Source of the DNA: Paracoccaceae bacterium | GTDB taxonomy: Bacteria; Pseudomonadota; Alphaproteobacteria; Rhodobacterales; Rhodobacteraceae | DNA length: 5,601 nucleotides | NCBI GenBank assembly: GCA_023254015.1 | Contig: JALQYS010000568.1 | Span: 1-5,601 of the forward strand | Direction: 5' to 3' | Part shown: positions 1 through 5,601 of the stretch, one piece after another | How positions within the stretch are numbered: position 1 is the first letter of the stretch | How the letters are laid out: each line of letters begins with the position of its first letter | Translations under genes and position numbers: made by a program | The notes under the pieces: model-generated | What the model saw: only the letters and a program-made list of their open reading frames with translations | What the model was told of the DNA's origin: nothing | Database searches by the model: none

Positions 1-1
1 C

Positions 2-478
2 ACCTCCACCAGGGAATGGGCCGCCGACGAGGTGCCGGTTGCCACGGATGTCGGGCGTGAGTGGACCATTCCCGAGGCCGACGCCCTGGCCGGGTCGACA
101 ATGGTCGAGTCCCTGGCAAAGAAATACGGGCCCCGGTCCAACGACATCAACGAAGACCGGCTTTATGATCGCGCGGGGCAGGTTCTTGTTGGCGCCTTCT
201 CCTGCCCGGAAGGGTCGCATCAGGCGCTGATGTCGAACTATGTCCTGGCCAGCGAGACGGGCGAGGAAGAGGTTTCCGTGGCCTGTGGCGCGATCCTGAA
301 GGCCTATGTCGGCACGGATTCCGCAACGGGCCGGGCGACACTGCTGAAGATCCGGCTGACGGATCCCGATCCGCTCTGGGCAGACTTCTGGGCCACCTGG
401 GGCCATGGCGAGGCGGCACGGCTGCAAGCGCTTCATGACGGGGTTACCGGCGCCACGGGGGCCGCACCCGAACTTTGA
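2..478 (+). CDS. Hypothetical protein, C-terminal part (5' end outside window)
   Basis: The reading frame is open from the left edge to the TGA at 476-478, giving at least 159 residues. A GTG at 32 could be a start (148 residues), but no Shine-Dalgarno precedes it and the frame continues open to the window edge, so I treat the gene as truncated by the window. The visible part is acidic and soluble, with no membrane segment or signal peptide. It includes a stretch with KKYGPRSNDINEDRLYDRAGQ, then a likely beta-rich core (QVLVGAFSCPEG, VACGAILKAYVG, ATLLKIRLTD), then a Trp-rich end (PLWADFWATWGHGEAARL). I do not recognise a family and assign no function. It is separated from the next gene by 225 nt holding repeats and a terminator-like hairpin, so it is probably not in the same transcription unit. 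Confidence 0.6.
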   Translation, partial: TSTREWAADEVPVATDVGREWTIPEADALAGSTMVESLAKKYGPRSNDINEDRLYDRAGQVLVGAFSCPEGSHQALMSNYVLASETGEEEVSVACGAILKAYVGTDSATGRATLLKIRLTDPDPLWADFWATWGHGEAARLQALHDGVTGATGAAPEL

Positions 479-484
479 GGGCAG

Positions 485-532
485 CCCCCCCCGCGCAAGG
501 CCTCGGGCAAGGCCCCCCCCGCAAGGCCCCCC
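485..532. repeat. C-tract / GCAAGGCC short direct repeats
   Basis: GCAAGGCC occurs three times, at 495-502, 507-514 and 521-528 (offsets of 12 and 14 nt). It is interleaved with C homopolymers of eight (485-492), eight (513-520) and six (527-532) bases. This simple-sequence block begins just after the stop codon of the upstream gene. Such tracts are prone to slippage. No function is shown by the sequence. Confidence 0.65.
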
Positions 533-552
533 GCGGGCCACAAAGGGGGGCC
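525..552 (+). terminator. Possible hairpin, GGCCCCCC/GGGGGGCC stem
   Basis: GGCCCCCC at 525-532 pairs perfectly with GGGGGGCC at 545-552, giving an 8-bp all-GC stem with a 12-nt loop, 47 nt after the upstream stop codon. No U-tract follows, so it is not a canonical intrinsic terminator. It could protect the 3' end of the upstream mRNA, cause pausing, or simply reflect the C- and G-runs of the region. Confidence 0.35.
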
Positions 553-560
553 GTCAAGGA

Positions 561-590
561 GACTGGGGCGCGCAAGACTGGGGCGCGCAT
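561..590. repeat. Tandem 15-nt direct repeat upstream of the adenylation gene
   Basis: GACTGGGGCGCGCA is present twice without mismatch, at 561-574 and 576-589, each followed by one extra base (A, then T), for a 15-nt period. Each copy contains the palindrome GCGCGC. The array ends about 114 nt before the ATG at 704. Two exact direct repeats at roughly 1.5 helical turns in a promoter-sized gap could be a regulator binding site, but no promoter boxes stand out beside them, and a slippage duplication is equally possible. Confidence 0.6.
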
Positions 591-644
591 TTCTGCCGTG
601 GCCATCGGCTCCGCCTCCGGCTATTCGTGAGCGGCATATTGCAA

Positions 645-674
645 GCCCGGCCTGCAGGCCTTGCCGGGCGTTTT
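645..674 (+). terminator. Terminator-like hairpin with short T-run before the adenylation gene
   Basis: GCCCGGC at 645-651 pairs with GCCGGGC at 663-669 (7-bp all-GC stem, 11-nt loop containing most of the palindrome GGCCTGCAGGCC), followed by G and TTTT at 671-674. This is the shape of a weak intrinsic terminator. It lies only 29 nt before the ATG at 704. It may end transcripts from the upstream gene, or act as an attenuator if the promoter for the next gene lies upstream of it. The T-run is short, so termination efficiency is uncertain. Confidence 0.5.
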
Positions 675-703
675 GTGACGACAGGAATGGGCTGAGAGCA
701 GAG

Positions 704-3532
704 ATGCAGAATTTCCTTCACGCGGCTGGTGCCACGGGTGCAGATGGTTCAGAGTTCCTGAACGTTCCAGATCAGGGTCCCTGGCGGGCCTGGCATGATT
801 TCGCCGCCCGGATGAAGGACAGCCCCGAGGCCTTGGCGATCCGGGTCGAGGGGCGCGACTACAGCTATCGCGAGCTTGGGGCGCGGGCGCTGGCGCTTGC
901 CGGGGCGATCTCGGCGCGCGAAACCGACGACAGCCATGGCGTGACGGCGATCTATGCCGACCGCAGCATCGAAAGCTATGCCGGGGTTCTCGCGGCCCTG
1001 ATGCTGGGCCATGCCTATGTGCCCTTGAACCCGATCTTTCCCGATCCGCGCAACCGCACCATCGTGGCCCTCTCGGGCGCCTCGTTTCTGATCTGCAGCG
1101 CCGCCGCCAAGGCCCGGGCCGGGGCGATCCTGGACACGGTGCAGGGGGTCGATCTGGTCGCCGGCTTCCCCGAGCGGGCCGAACCGCCCCGGCGCCGGCA
1201 TGACAACCCCTTTGCCTATATCCTGTTCACCTCGGGCAGCACCGGCCTGCCCAAGGGCGTGCCGATCACCCATGCCAATCTGGACGCCTATCTGACGGCG
1301 GCCAACCAGGTGGCCGATTTCGGCCCCGAGGACCGGTTCTCGCAGAATTTCGATCTGACCTTCGATGTCTCGGTGCATGATCTGTTCATCACCTGGCGCG
1401 CCGGTGGGCAGCTGATGGTGCCCAGTGCCCGCGATCTGGAACGCCCGGCCGATTATGTGCTGCGCGACCGGGTGACCTGCTGGTTTTCCGTGCCGTCGCT
1501 GGGCCAGAAGATGAGCCTGCAGGGCGCGCTCATGCCCGGCGCGCTGGCGCAACTGCGCCTGTCGTTCTTCGTGGGCGAGGCGCTGCCCCTGGCCCTGGCG
1601 CGGGCCTGGCAGCGGGCGACGGGCCGGCGGGTGGAAAACTGGTATGGCCCGACCGAGGCGACCATCGTCTGCCTGCGCTATGTTCTGCCCGATCACGAGA
1701 TCCACACCCATCTGGACCTGACGCCGATCGGCGCGCCGCTGCCGGGCATGACCTGCCTTGTGGTGGACGAGGAAAACCGGCCCGTCGGCTCCGGCGGCAT
1801 GGGCGAGTTGCTGGTGGCCGGGCCGCAGGTGGCGCAAGGCTATCTCAACGATCCCGAAAAGACCGCCAAGGCCTTTGTCCAGCTGCCCGGCCGCCCCGAG
1901 ACCTGGTATCGAACCGGCGACCGGGTGATCCTTGCCGCCCCCGACGCCATCCAGTTCGTCGACCGGATGGACAACCAGATCAAGATCCGCGGCTATCGCG
2001 TCGAGATCGGCGAGATCGAGGCGGCGATCCGCAAGCTGACCGGGGGCTGCAATGCCATCGTGGCGGCGCTGCCGCTGAAATCGGCCAATCCCACCGCGCT
2101 GGTGGCCGCGGTCGAAGGCTGGGACGGCGATTTCACCCAGTTGCACGACCGGCTGAAAGAGGTTCTGCCCGCCTATATGGTGCCCAGTGCGCTGCGCCCG
2201 ATCGCCGAATTTCCCCGCAACGGCAGCGGCAAGGCCGACCGTCCGCGGATCTGCGAGATGCTGGCCGAACCCGCAGCCCAGCCCGAAAGGCGCAAACCGG
2301 CGGCCCCCGAGATCTTTCCGGTGCGGCGCTTTCTGGTGGAGACCGCGCTGCGCATCAACCCCGCCCTCGGCCGCCCGGCGATACTTGAGGCGATGAACCT
2401 GATGGATGCGGGGATGGATTCGCTGGCCTTTACCGAATTCGCCCAGGCGATCGACAAGGCCTATGCGCTGAATCTGGATCAGGACCAGGTGCAGCGCCTG
2501 TCGGAACTGCCGATCGATGGTGTGACGCGCTTTATCCGCAAACGGCTGGAAGAACGCGGCCTTGCACCCGAAGCCCCAGCCCGGAAACTAGCCCAGAAAC
2601 CGGACGTGCCCAGACCCGCGGAACTCGCCAGGTTCGTTGACAAGCTCCTCGATCAGGGGCCCGGGGTGACGCAAAGGACCCTCGACATCCGGGCGCGCCG
2701 CGTCATCGAATGCCTGACCCACCTGCCGGCCGTTGTCGCGGCCGCGCCACATCCCCTGGCGCTGTTCTTCGGCTCCTCCGGCACGATGAACGGGGTTTCC
2801 GCTCCGCTGGCCGAGGCCGAGGCGCGCCGTCTTGGCAGCCCCGTCACGGCGATCAACTTCGGCACGGCCTCGCTCAGCAATCTTGGCACGGCGGAACTGG
2901 TGCAGCACGCCTGCGAGGTGATCGGCCAAAGCGGCAAGCCGGTGGCCTTTGCGGTGCTGGAACTGGAGCCGGCCGAACTGAGCACGCTGCCCTATCCGGC
3001 CCATTCCGAGATTGTCGCCAACTATCTCGCGGGCCGCTTCCGGCTTGGCCGGGTCAGGTCGGGGGATCTCCGCGGCCGCTGGCAGCCGGAACTGGGCGGC
3101 AGCCTTGCCGGACCCGAGGCGATGGCCGAAGAGACGGCGGGCGATGCGATGGCCGAGGCCGCCTGGAACCGCAAGCGCGAGCGCGAGGATGTCGAGACCT
3201 TCCTTGGCCGGCGCGACTTCATCCCGATGGAGATCGAGACTTGGCTGGCAAGCTGGCGGGCGATCTCGGCGCTGACCGACCGCTGCCTGTCCTTCGTGCA
3301 TCCCATCCTCAGCCCCGAGGTGACGGCGCCCGACATGGCCGATCCGGAAAACCGCCTTGCCCGGCTTTTGCAGCAGATCTCGGCCCGCACCGGAACGCGG
3401 ATCGTGCTGCATACCGAATTCGGCTTCGGTCCCGGCGATTTCCGCGATTACAACCACGCCAACCTCACGACGGGCACGGCCAGGCTGACGCGGCGGCTGG
3501 TGGCCGAAGCGCTGGGGCAGATGGCCCGATGA
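704..3532 (+). CDS. Amino-acid adenylation / carrier protein / SGNH-like fusion protein
   Basis: This 942-residue, NRPS-like protein is predicted to activate an amino acid with ATP, load it on a phosphopantetheine arm and pass it to a C-terminal hydrolase/acyltransferase-like domain. The adenylation domain (about 25-530) has all the usual core motifs: TSGSTGLPKG (176-185, A3), FDVSVHD (220-226, A4), NWYGPTE (312-318, A5), YRTGD (402-406, A7), KIRGYRVEIGE (427-437, A8) and NGSGKADR (506-513, A10, catalytic K510). D221 matches the Asp that binds the substrate amino group, so an alpha-amino acid is expected; the A4 region resembles DltA. A carrier domain (about 537-617) has DAGMDSL with the attachment Ser at S573. 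The C-terminal part (about 680-942) has FFGSSG (S692 a candidate nucleophile), INFG (717-720) and D915-x-x-H918, the pattern of DltD-like SGNH proteins. There is no condensation domain, signal peptide or membrane segment, so it should be cytoplasmic. ATG 704 is the first start codon in the frame; upstream GAGAGCAGAG is only a weak ribosome site. The A and carrier calls are firm; the SGNH call is by motif and moderately sure. Confidence 0.9.
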   Translation: MQNFLHAAGATGADGSEFLNVPDQGPWRAWHDFAARMKDSPEALAIRVEGRDYSYRELGARALALAGAISARETDDSHGVTAIYADRSIESYAGVLAALMLGHAYVPLNPIFPDPRNRTIVALSGASFLICSAAAKARAGAILDTVQGVDLVAGFPERAEPPRRRHDNPFAYILFTSGSTGLPKGVPITHANLDAYLTAANQVADFGPEDRFSQNFDLTFDVSVHDLFITWRAGGQLMVPSARDLERPADYVLRDRVTCWFSVPSLGQKMSLQGALMPGALAQLRLSFFVGEALPLALARAWQRATGRRVENWYGPTEATIVCLRYVLPDHEIHTHLDLTPIGAPLPGMTCLVVDEENRPVGSGGMGELLVAGPQVAQGYLNDPEKTAKAFVQLPGRPETWYRTGDRVILAAPDAIQFVDRMDNQIKIRGYRVEIGEIEAAIRKLTGGCNAIVAALPLKSANPTALVAAVEGWDGDFTQLHDRLKEVLPAYMVPSALRPIAEFPRNGSGKADRPRICEMLAEPAAQPERRKPAAPEIFPVRRFLVETALRINPALGRPAILEAMNLMDAGMDSLAFTEFAQAIDKAYALNLDQDQVQRLSELPIDGVTRFIRKRLEERGLAPEAPARKLAQKPDVPRPAELARFVDKLLDQGPGVTQRTLDIRARRVIECLTHLPAVVAAAPHPLALFFGSSGTMNGVSAPLAEAEARRLGSPVTAINFGTASLSNLGTAELVQHACEVIGQSGKPVAFAVLELEPAELSTLPYPAHSEIVANYLAGRFRLGRVRSGDLRGRWQPELGGSLAGPEAMAEETAGDAMAEAAWNRKREREDVETFLGRRDFIPMEIETWLASWRAISALTDRCLSFVHPILSPEVTAPDMADPENRLARLLQQISARTGTRIVLHTEFGFGPGDFRDYNHANLTTGTARLTRRLVAEALGQMAR

Positions 3533-4323
3533 TCGCGCGTCTGGCCGCCCTGATCTGCGCGCTTGTCGCGGGCGGCCCGGCGCTGGCCGGGACCGAGGTT
3601 CTGCCGATGTCGGTGGACGGGCGGGGCTTTGTCCTGGCGCAACCCGAGGGGGCAACGGGCCCGCTGCCGCTGGTGCTGGCGCTGGCCGAGGCGGGCAGCG
3701 ACGCCGTCCGGATGCAGCGCGGCCTGCCCTTGCTGGACACCGGCCGCAAGACCGCCTTCCGCGTGGCCTATCTGGGGGCAAGCCGTTTTGTCGCCCCCGA
3801 CGGGCGGCGGGTGACGGCCTGGAATGACGGGGTCTGCTGCGGCAGCGGGATCCGGCCCGAGGTGGACGATCTGGGCTATCTCGCCGATGTGATCGCACAT
3901 CTGGACGGGCTGGGCCTGGTGGCGCCGGGGCGCGAAATTGCCGTTGTCGGCCATTCCAACGGCGCCCAGATGGCCTATCGGCTGGTCTGCGCCAAAGGCG
4001 CGCGGGTCTTTGCGCTGGTCGCCCTGTCGGGTGGCCTTGCCGTGCGCGACTGCGGACCGCTGCAGGGGCTGCGCGCGCTTGGCCTCAGCGGCACCGAGGA
4101 TGACCGCTACCCGCCCGAGGGCGGCCCCAGCGCCTTTGATCCGCGCATCCTGCATGACAGCCCGCAGGCCGCCGGAGACAGTCTGGCGGCGGCGGGGGCC
4201 AGCTTCCGCTGGGTGCCGGTGGCCGGCGCGGGCCATGCCATGGCCAGCCTTGACCGCCGCCTGAGCGCCACGACCGGCACCGGTCTGGCCGCAACCGTGG
4301 CCGAATTTCTTTTTCCCGAATGA
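3529..4323 (+). CDS. Secreted LpqC / PHB-depolymerase-type esterase (alpha/beta hydrolase)
   Basis: This 264-residue protein is predicted to be an exported serine esterase. The N-terminus MIARLAALICALVAGGPALA is a good Sec signal peptide with likely cleavage after ALA (residue 20). The mature part has the alpha/beta hydrolase layout of the LpqC/poly(3-hydroxybutyrate) depolymerase family: WNDGVCCGSG followed by VDDLGYL (a family hallmark), the nucleophile elbow GHSNG (S143), GTEDDRYPPEGG with the likely acid D191, and GAGH with H236. The paired Cys in the VCCG motif fits an oxidising periplasm. The start ATG at 3529 overlaps the previous gene's stop as ATGA, so translation is probably coupled and the two products are likely made together. 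The frame stays open upstream inside the adenylation gene, but the signal peptide and overlap fix this start. Members of this family hydrolyse polyesters, feruloyl or acetyl esters; the substrate here cannot be read from sequence. The family call is confident. Confidence 0.88.
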   Translation: MIARLAALICALVAGGPALAGTEVLPMSVDGRGFVLAQPEGATGPLPLVLALAEAGSDAVRMQRGLPLLDTGRKTAFRVAYLGASRFVAPDGRRVTAWNDGVCCGSGIRPEVDDLGYLADVIAHLDGLGLVAPGREIAVVGHSNGAQMAYRLVCAKGARVFALVALSGGLAVRDCGPLQGLRALGLSGTEDDRYPPEGGPSAFDPRILHDSPQAAGDSLAAAGASFRWVPVAGAGHAMASLDRRLSATTGTGLAATVAEFLFPE

Positions 4324-4386
4324 TCTGCCGCAATTTATGTGAGCCAATTGATCTGGCCCAAATGATCTGGCCCAATTGATCCCGCC
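4317..4386. repeat. Minisatellite-like array of five 14-nt units
   Basis: The consensus is CAATTGATCTGGCC. Contiguous units lie at 4317-4330 (10/14 match), 4331-4344 (10/14), 4345-4358 (14/14), 4359-4372 (13/14) and 4373-4386 (12/14). The last three are unmistakable; the first two are degenerate. The first unit runs across the esterase stop codon (TGA 4321-4323). GATC recurs at 14-nt spacing (4350, 4364, 4378, with another at 4322). The block is clearly richer in A+T than its surroundings. It has no spacers, so it is not a CRISPR array. It could be a slippage product, a binding array, or leader sequence for the sulfotransferase gene. Confidence 0.75.
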
Positions 4387-4415
4387 AGAGGGTCACAAGG
4401 CCGCCGAACCCCAAG

Positions 4416-4422
4416 AAGGAAG
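4416..4422 (+). promoter_or_regulatory. Strong Shine-Dalgarno of the sulfotransferase gene
   Basis: AAGGAAG lies five bases before the ATG at 4428 (GGA to ATG gap of 7 nt), an excellent match to the 16S anti-Shine-Dalgarno. It is much stronger than the sites of the adenylation and esterase genes, which suggests independent and efficient initiation, and it fixes the start at 4428. No convincing -35/-10 pair was found in the 104-nt gap from 4324 to 4427. Confidence 0.75.
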
Positions 4423-4427
4423 TTCAG

Positions 4428-5348
4428 ATGACAAAGACCAAAGTGGTATATCTGGGGGGGGCGGGACGCTCGGGGACGACCTTTGTCAGCCTGCTCCTGT
4501 CGCAGAACCATGACTGTTTCGACCTTGGCCAGATCCGCGACCTGCCCGACGGCATCGCGAAAAAGCATGTCTGCTCCTGCGGCAAGCCGCTGGTGCTGTG
4601 CGATTTCTGGGGCACCGTGGCGGCGCGGATGGTGGCCGGCTTCGGGCTGAACCCGATCGAGCGGTTCCGCACCGGGCTTGAGGCCTTTTCCAAGGCGGCA
4701 GAGCGGGTTGAAGACTGGTCGGTGGCGGCCGATCTGGCCCCGCTGGCGCAGGCCCATGCCGGGTTCCTGGCGCTGACCGCCGGCCTTTACCGCATCTGCA
4801 GCGAGGTGTCGGGCTGCCCGGCGCTGATCGATTCCTCCAAAAGCCCCGGCCTCGCCCTGGCGTTGATCCTGGCCGAGGAGATCGATTTCTACATGCTCAA
4901 CCTGGTGCGCGACCCGCGCGCCGTCTGTGCCAGCTGGTCGAAGCTGACAAAGAAGATGGACAAGCTCGAAGGCCACCAGCGCGCCTGGAACCGCCGCGTG
5001 CTGCGGATGGCGCAGGTCGAGGCGCTGAATCCCCAGGCCTTCCGCCGCATCCGCTATGAGGATTTCGCCACCTCGCCCCTGCCGATGGTGCAAGAGATCC
5101 AGGCCTGGGCCGGGCTGCAGCAGAACACCGATTTCTTCGTCGCCCCGAACGAGGCCAATGTCTCGTGGGAGCGCACCCATCTCTTCCCGCCGGTGAATGA
5201 GGAAGTGCTGCAGCACAAGGCCAATCACATCACCATCCGCCCCTCGCAAAGCTGGCAGAAGCCCGAATTCGCCCGCTATGTCGAACTGGCCGAGCGGGTG
5301 AACTTCCCGCTGGCCGAGACGGTCGGCTATCAGTTGGCCCGGGGCTGA
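4428..5348 (+). CDS. Sulfotransferase family protein (PAPS-dependent)
   Basis: This 306-residue protein is predicted to move a sulfuryl group from PAPS to a hydroxyl or amine of a glycan, lipid or small molecule. The 5'-phosphosulfate-binding loop is GGAGRSGTTF (residues 10-19), and the 3'-phosphate-binding motif is LVRDPRAVCASW (159-170, with R161 and S169 as expected ligands). The acceptor-side region contains C49-x-C51-x6-C58 (CSCGKPLVLC) followed by DFW, a pattern common in this bacterial subgroup. Length is normal for the family and there is no signal peptide or membrane segment, so it should be cytoplasmic. It follows the esterase after a 104-nt gap holding the 14-nt repeats, and is followed at 7 nt by the SDR gene, with which it is probably cotranscribed. 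An 8-G run at 4454-4461 lies in the codons of the PAPS loop. The acceptor is unknown. The family call is firm. Confidence 0.88.
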   Translation: MTKTKVVYLGGAGRSGTTFVSLLLSQNHDCFDLGQIRDLPDGIAKKHVCSCGKPLVLCDFWGTVAARMVAGFGLNPIERFRTGLEAFSKAAERVEDWSVAADLAPLAQAHAGFLALTAGLYRICSEVSGCPALIDSSKSPGLALALILAEEIDFYMLNLVRDPRAVCASWSKLTKKMDKLEGHQRAWNRRVLRMAQVEALNPQAFRRIRYEDFATSPLPMVQEIQAWAGLQQNTDFFVAPNEANVSWERTHLFPPVNEEVLQHKANHITIRPSQSWQKPEFARYVELAERVNFPLAETVGYQLARG

Positions 5349-5355
5349 GGCCCGC

Positions 5356-5601
5356 ATGACGCCGGATGTGCTGGTCGGGGCCTTTGGCCGGGTGGGGCGG
5401 ATGGTGCGGTGGCACTGGCCCGCAGACCGGGGGCTGATCGCCACGGGGCGCGGGGCGAAGCTGGAAGGGCCTAACCCGGAAGGGGCAGGGCTGAGATGGG
5501 CGCCGCTCGAAGGCCCCGCCGCCCTTCTGGCGCATCTGGACAAGACCGGGCAGCAGCCGGTCGCGCTGGTCATGCTGGCCGGCGTCACGCCCGCGCCGGG
5601 G
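5356..5601 (+). CDS. Extended SDR, NAD-dependent epimerase/dehydratase-like (N-terminal part, cut by window end)
   Basis: The first 82 residues are visible and the frame is open to the right edge. The N-terminus MTPDVLVGAFGRVGR has a Rossmann dinucleotide-binding loop of the GxxGxxG type (G8, G11, G14) after a short beta strand. A second strand with a basic residue (GLIATGRG) follows, and then VALVMLAGVTPAPG, which matches the strand and hAG turn typical of extended SDRs such as sugar-nucleotide epimerases and dehydratases. The active-site YxxxK lies beyond the window, so activity cannot be confirmed. The ATG at 5356 is preceded by GAGG at 5347-5350, overlapping the sulfotransferase stop, with 7 nt between the genes, so an operon is likely. 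Next to a sulfotransferase, modification of a sugar or other polyol is a reasonable guess. Confidence 0.7.
   Translation, partial: MTPDVLVGAFGRVGRMVRWHWPADRGLIATGRGAKLEGPNPEGAGLRWAPLEGPAALLAHLDKTGQQPVALVMLAGVTPAPG

Noticed and set aside
405..695. Small + strand frame spanning the end of the first gene and the intergenic region
   Set aside because: It is rich in Pro, Arg and Gly, overlaps a better frame, crosses repeats and hairpins, and has no convincing ribosome site.
2710..3528. Upstream extension of the esterase frame inside the adenylation gene
   Set aside because: The extension overlaps the conserved SGNH-like coding region and translates to Arg/Gly/Pro-rich sequence. The signal peptide at 3529 and the ATGA overlap identify the true start.
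4345..4386. CRISPR-like array
   Set aside because: The units are 14 nt and contiguous with no spacers, and there are no cas genes.
4324..4427. sigma-70 promoter using TTGATC at 4348 as a -35 box
   Set aside because: No acceptable -10 box lies 16-18 nt downstream, and the TTGATC is part of the tandem repeat.
4335..5588. Long open frame on the - strand opposite the sulfotransferase (417 codons), and similar ones at 749-2146 and 2588-3898
   Set aside because: These are mirror frames of well-supported + strand genes in GC-rich DNA. Their translations are low-complexity (rich in R, G, A, P, H and Q) with no recognisable motif.

Overview
The window is GC-rich DNA with strong G/C preference at third codon positions. 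All the genes I can support lie on the + strand. The base composition, codon use and protein style suggest an alphaproteobacterium, probably Rhodobacterales (Paracoccus/Rhodobacter-like). This is an inference: no phylogenetic marker gene is present.

Layout: (1) positions 2-478, the C-terminal part of an unrecognised protein cut by the window edge; (2) 479-703, a repeat- and hairpin-rich intergenic region with C-tracts, an exact tandem 15-nt direct repeat and a terminator-like hairpin ending about 30 nt before the next start codon; (3) 704-3532, a 942-residue protein joining a DltA-like amino-acid adenylation domain, a carrier-protein domain and a C-terminal SGNH/DltD-like domain; (4) 3529-4323, a secreted LpqC/PHB-depolymerase-type esterase whose ATG overlaps the previous stop (ATGA); (5) 4317-4386, a minisatellite-like array of five 14-nt units, followed by a strong Shine-Dalgarno; (6) 4428-5348, a PAPS-dependent sulfotransferase-family protein; (7) 5356-5601, the start of an extended-SDR (NAD-dependent epimerase/dehydratase-like) protein, cut by the window end.

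The set looks like an accessory cluster for making or decorating a small molecule or glycan. The A-carrier-SGNH protein would activate an amino acid, hold it as a thioester on a phosphopantetheine arm and perhaps hand it to a hydroxyl or to water. The coupled esterase would act in the periplasm, the sulfotransferase would add sulfate, and the SDR enzyme would modify a sugar or other polyol. The most interesting item is the single-chain fusion that resembles DltA + DltC + DltD but lacks any visible membrane anchor or export signal, paired by translational coupling with an exported esterase. No MBOAT (DltB-like) gene, glycosyltransferase, transporter, regulator, RNA gene, CRISPR array or insertion sequence is visible here.
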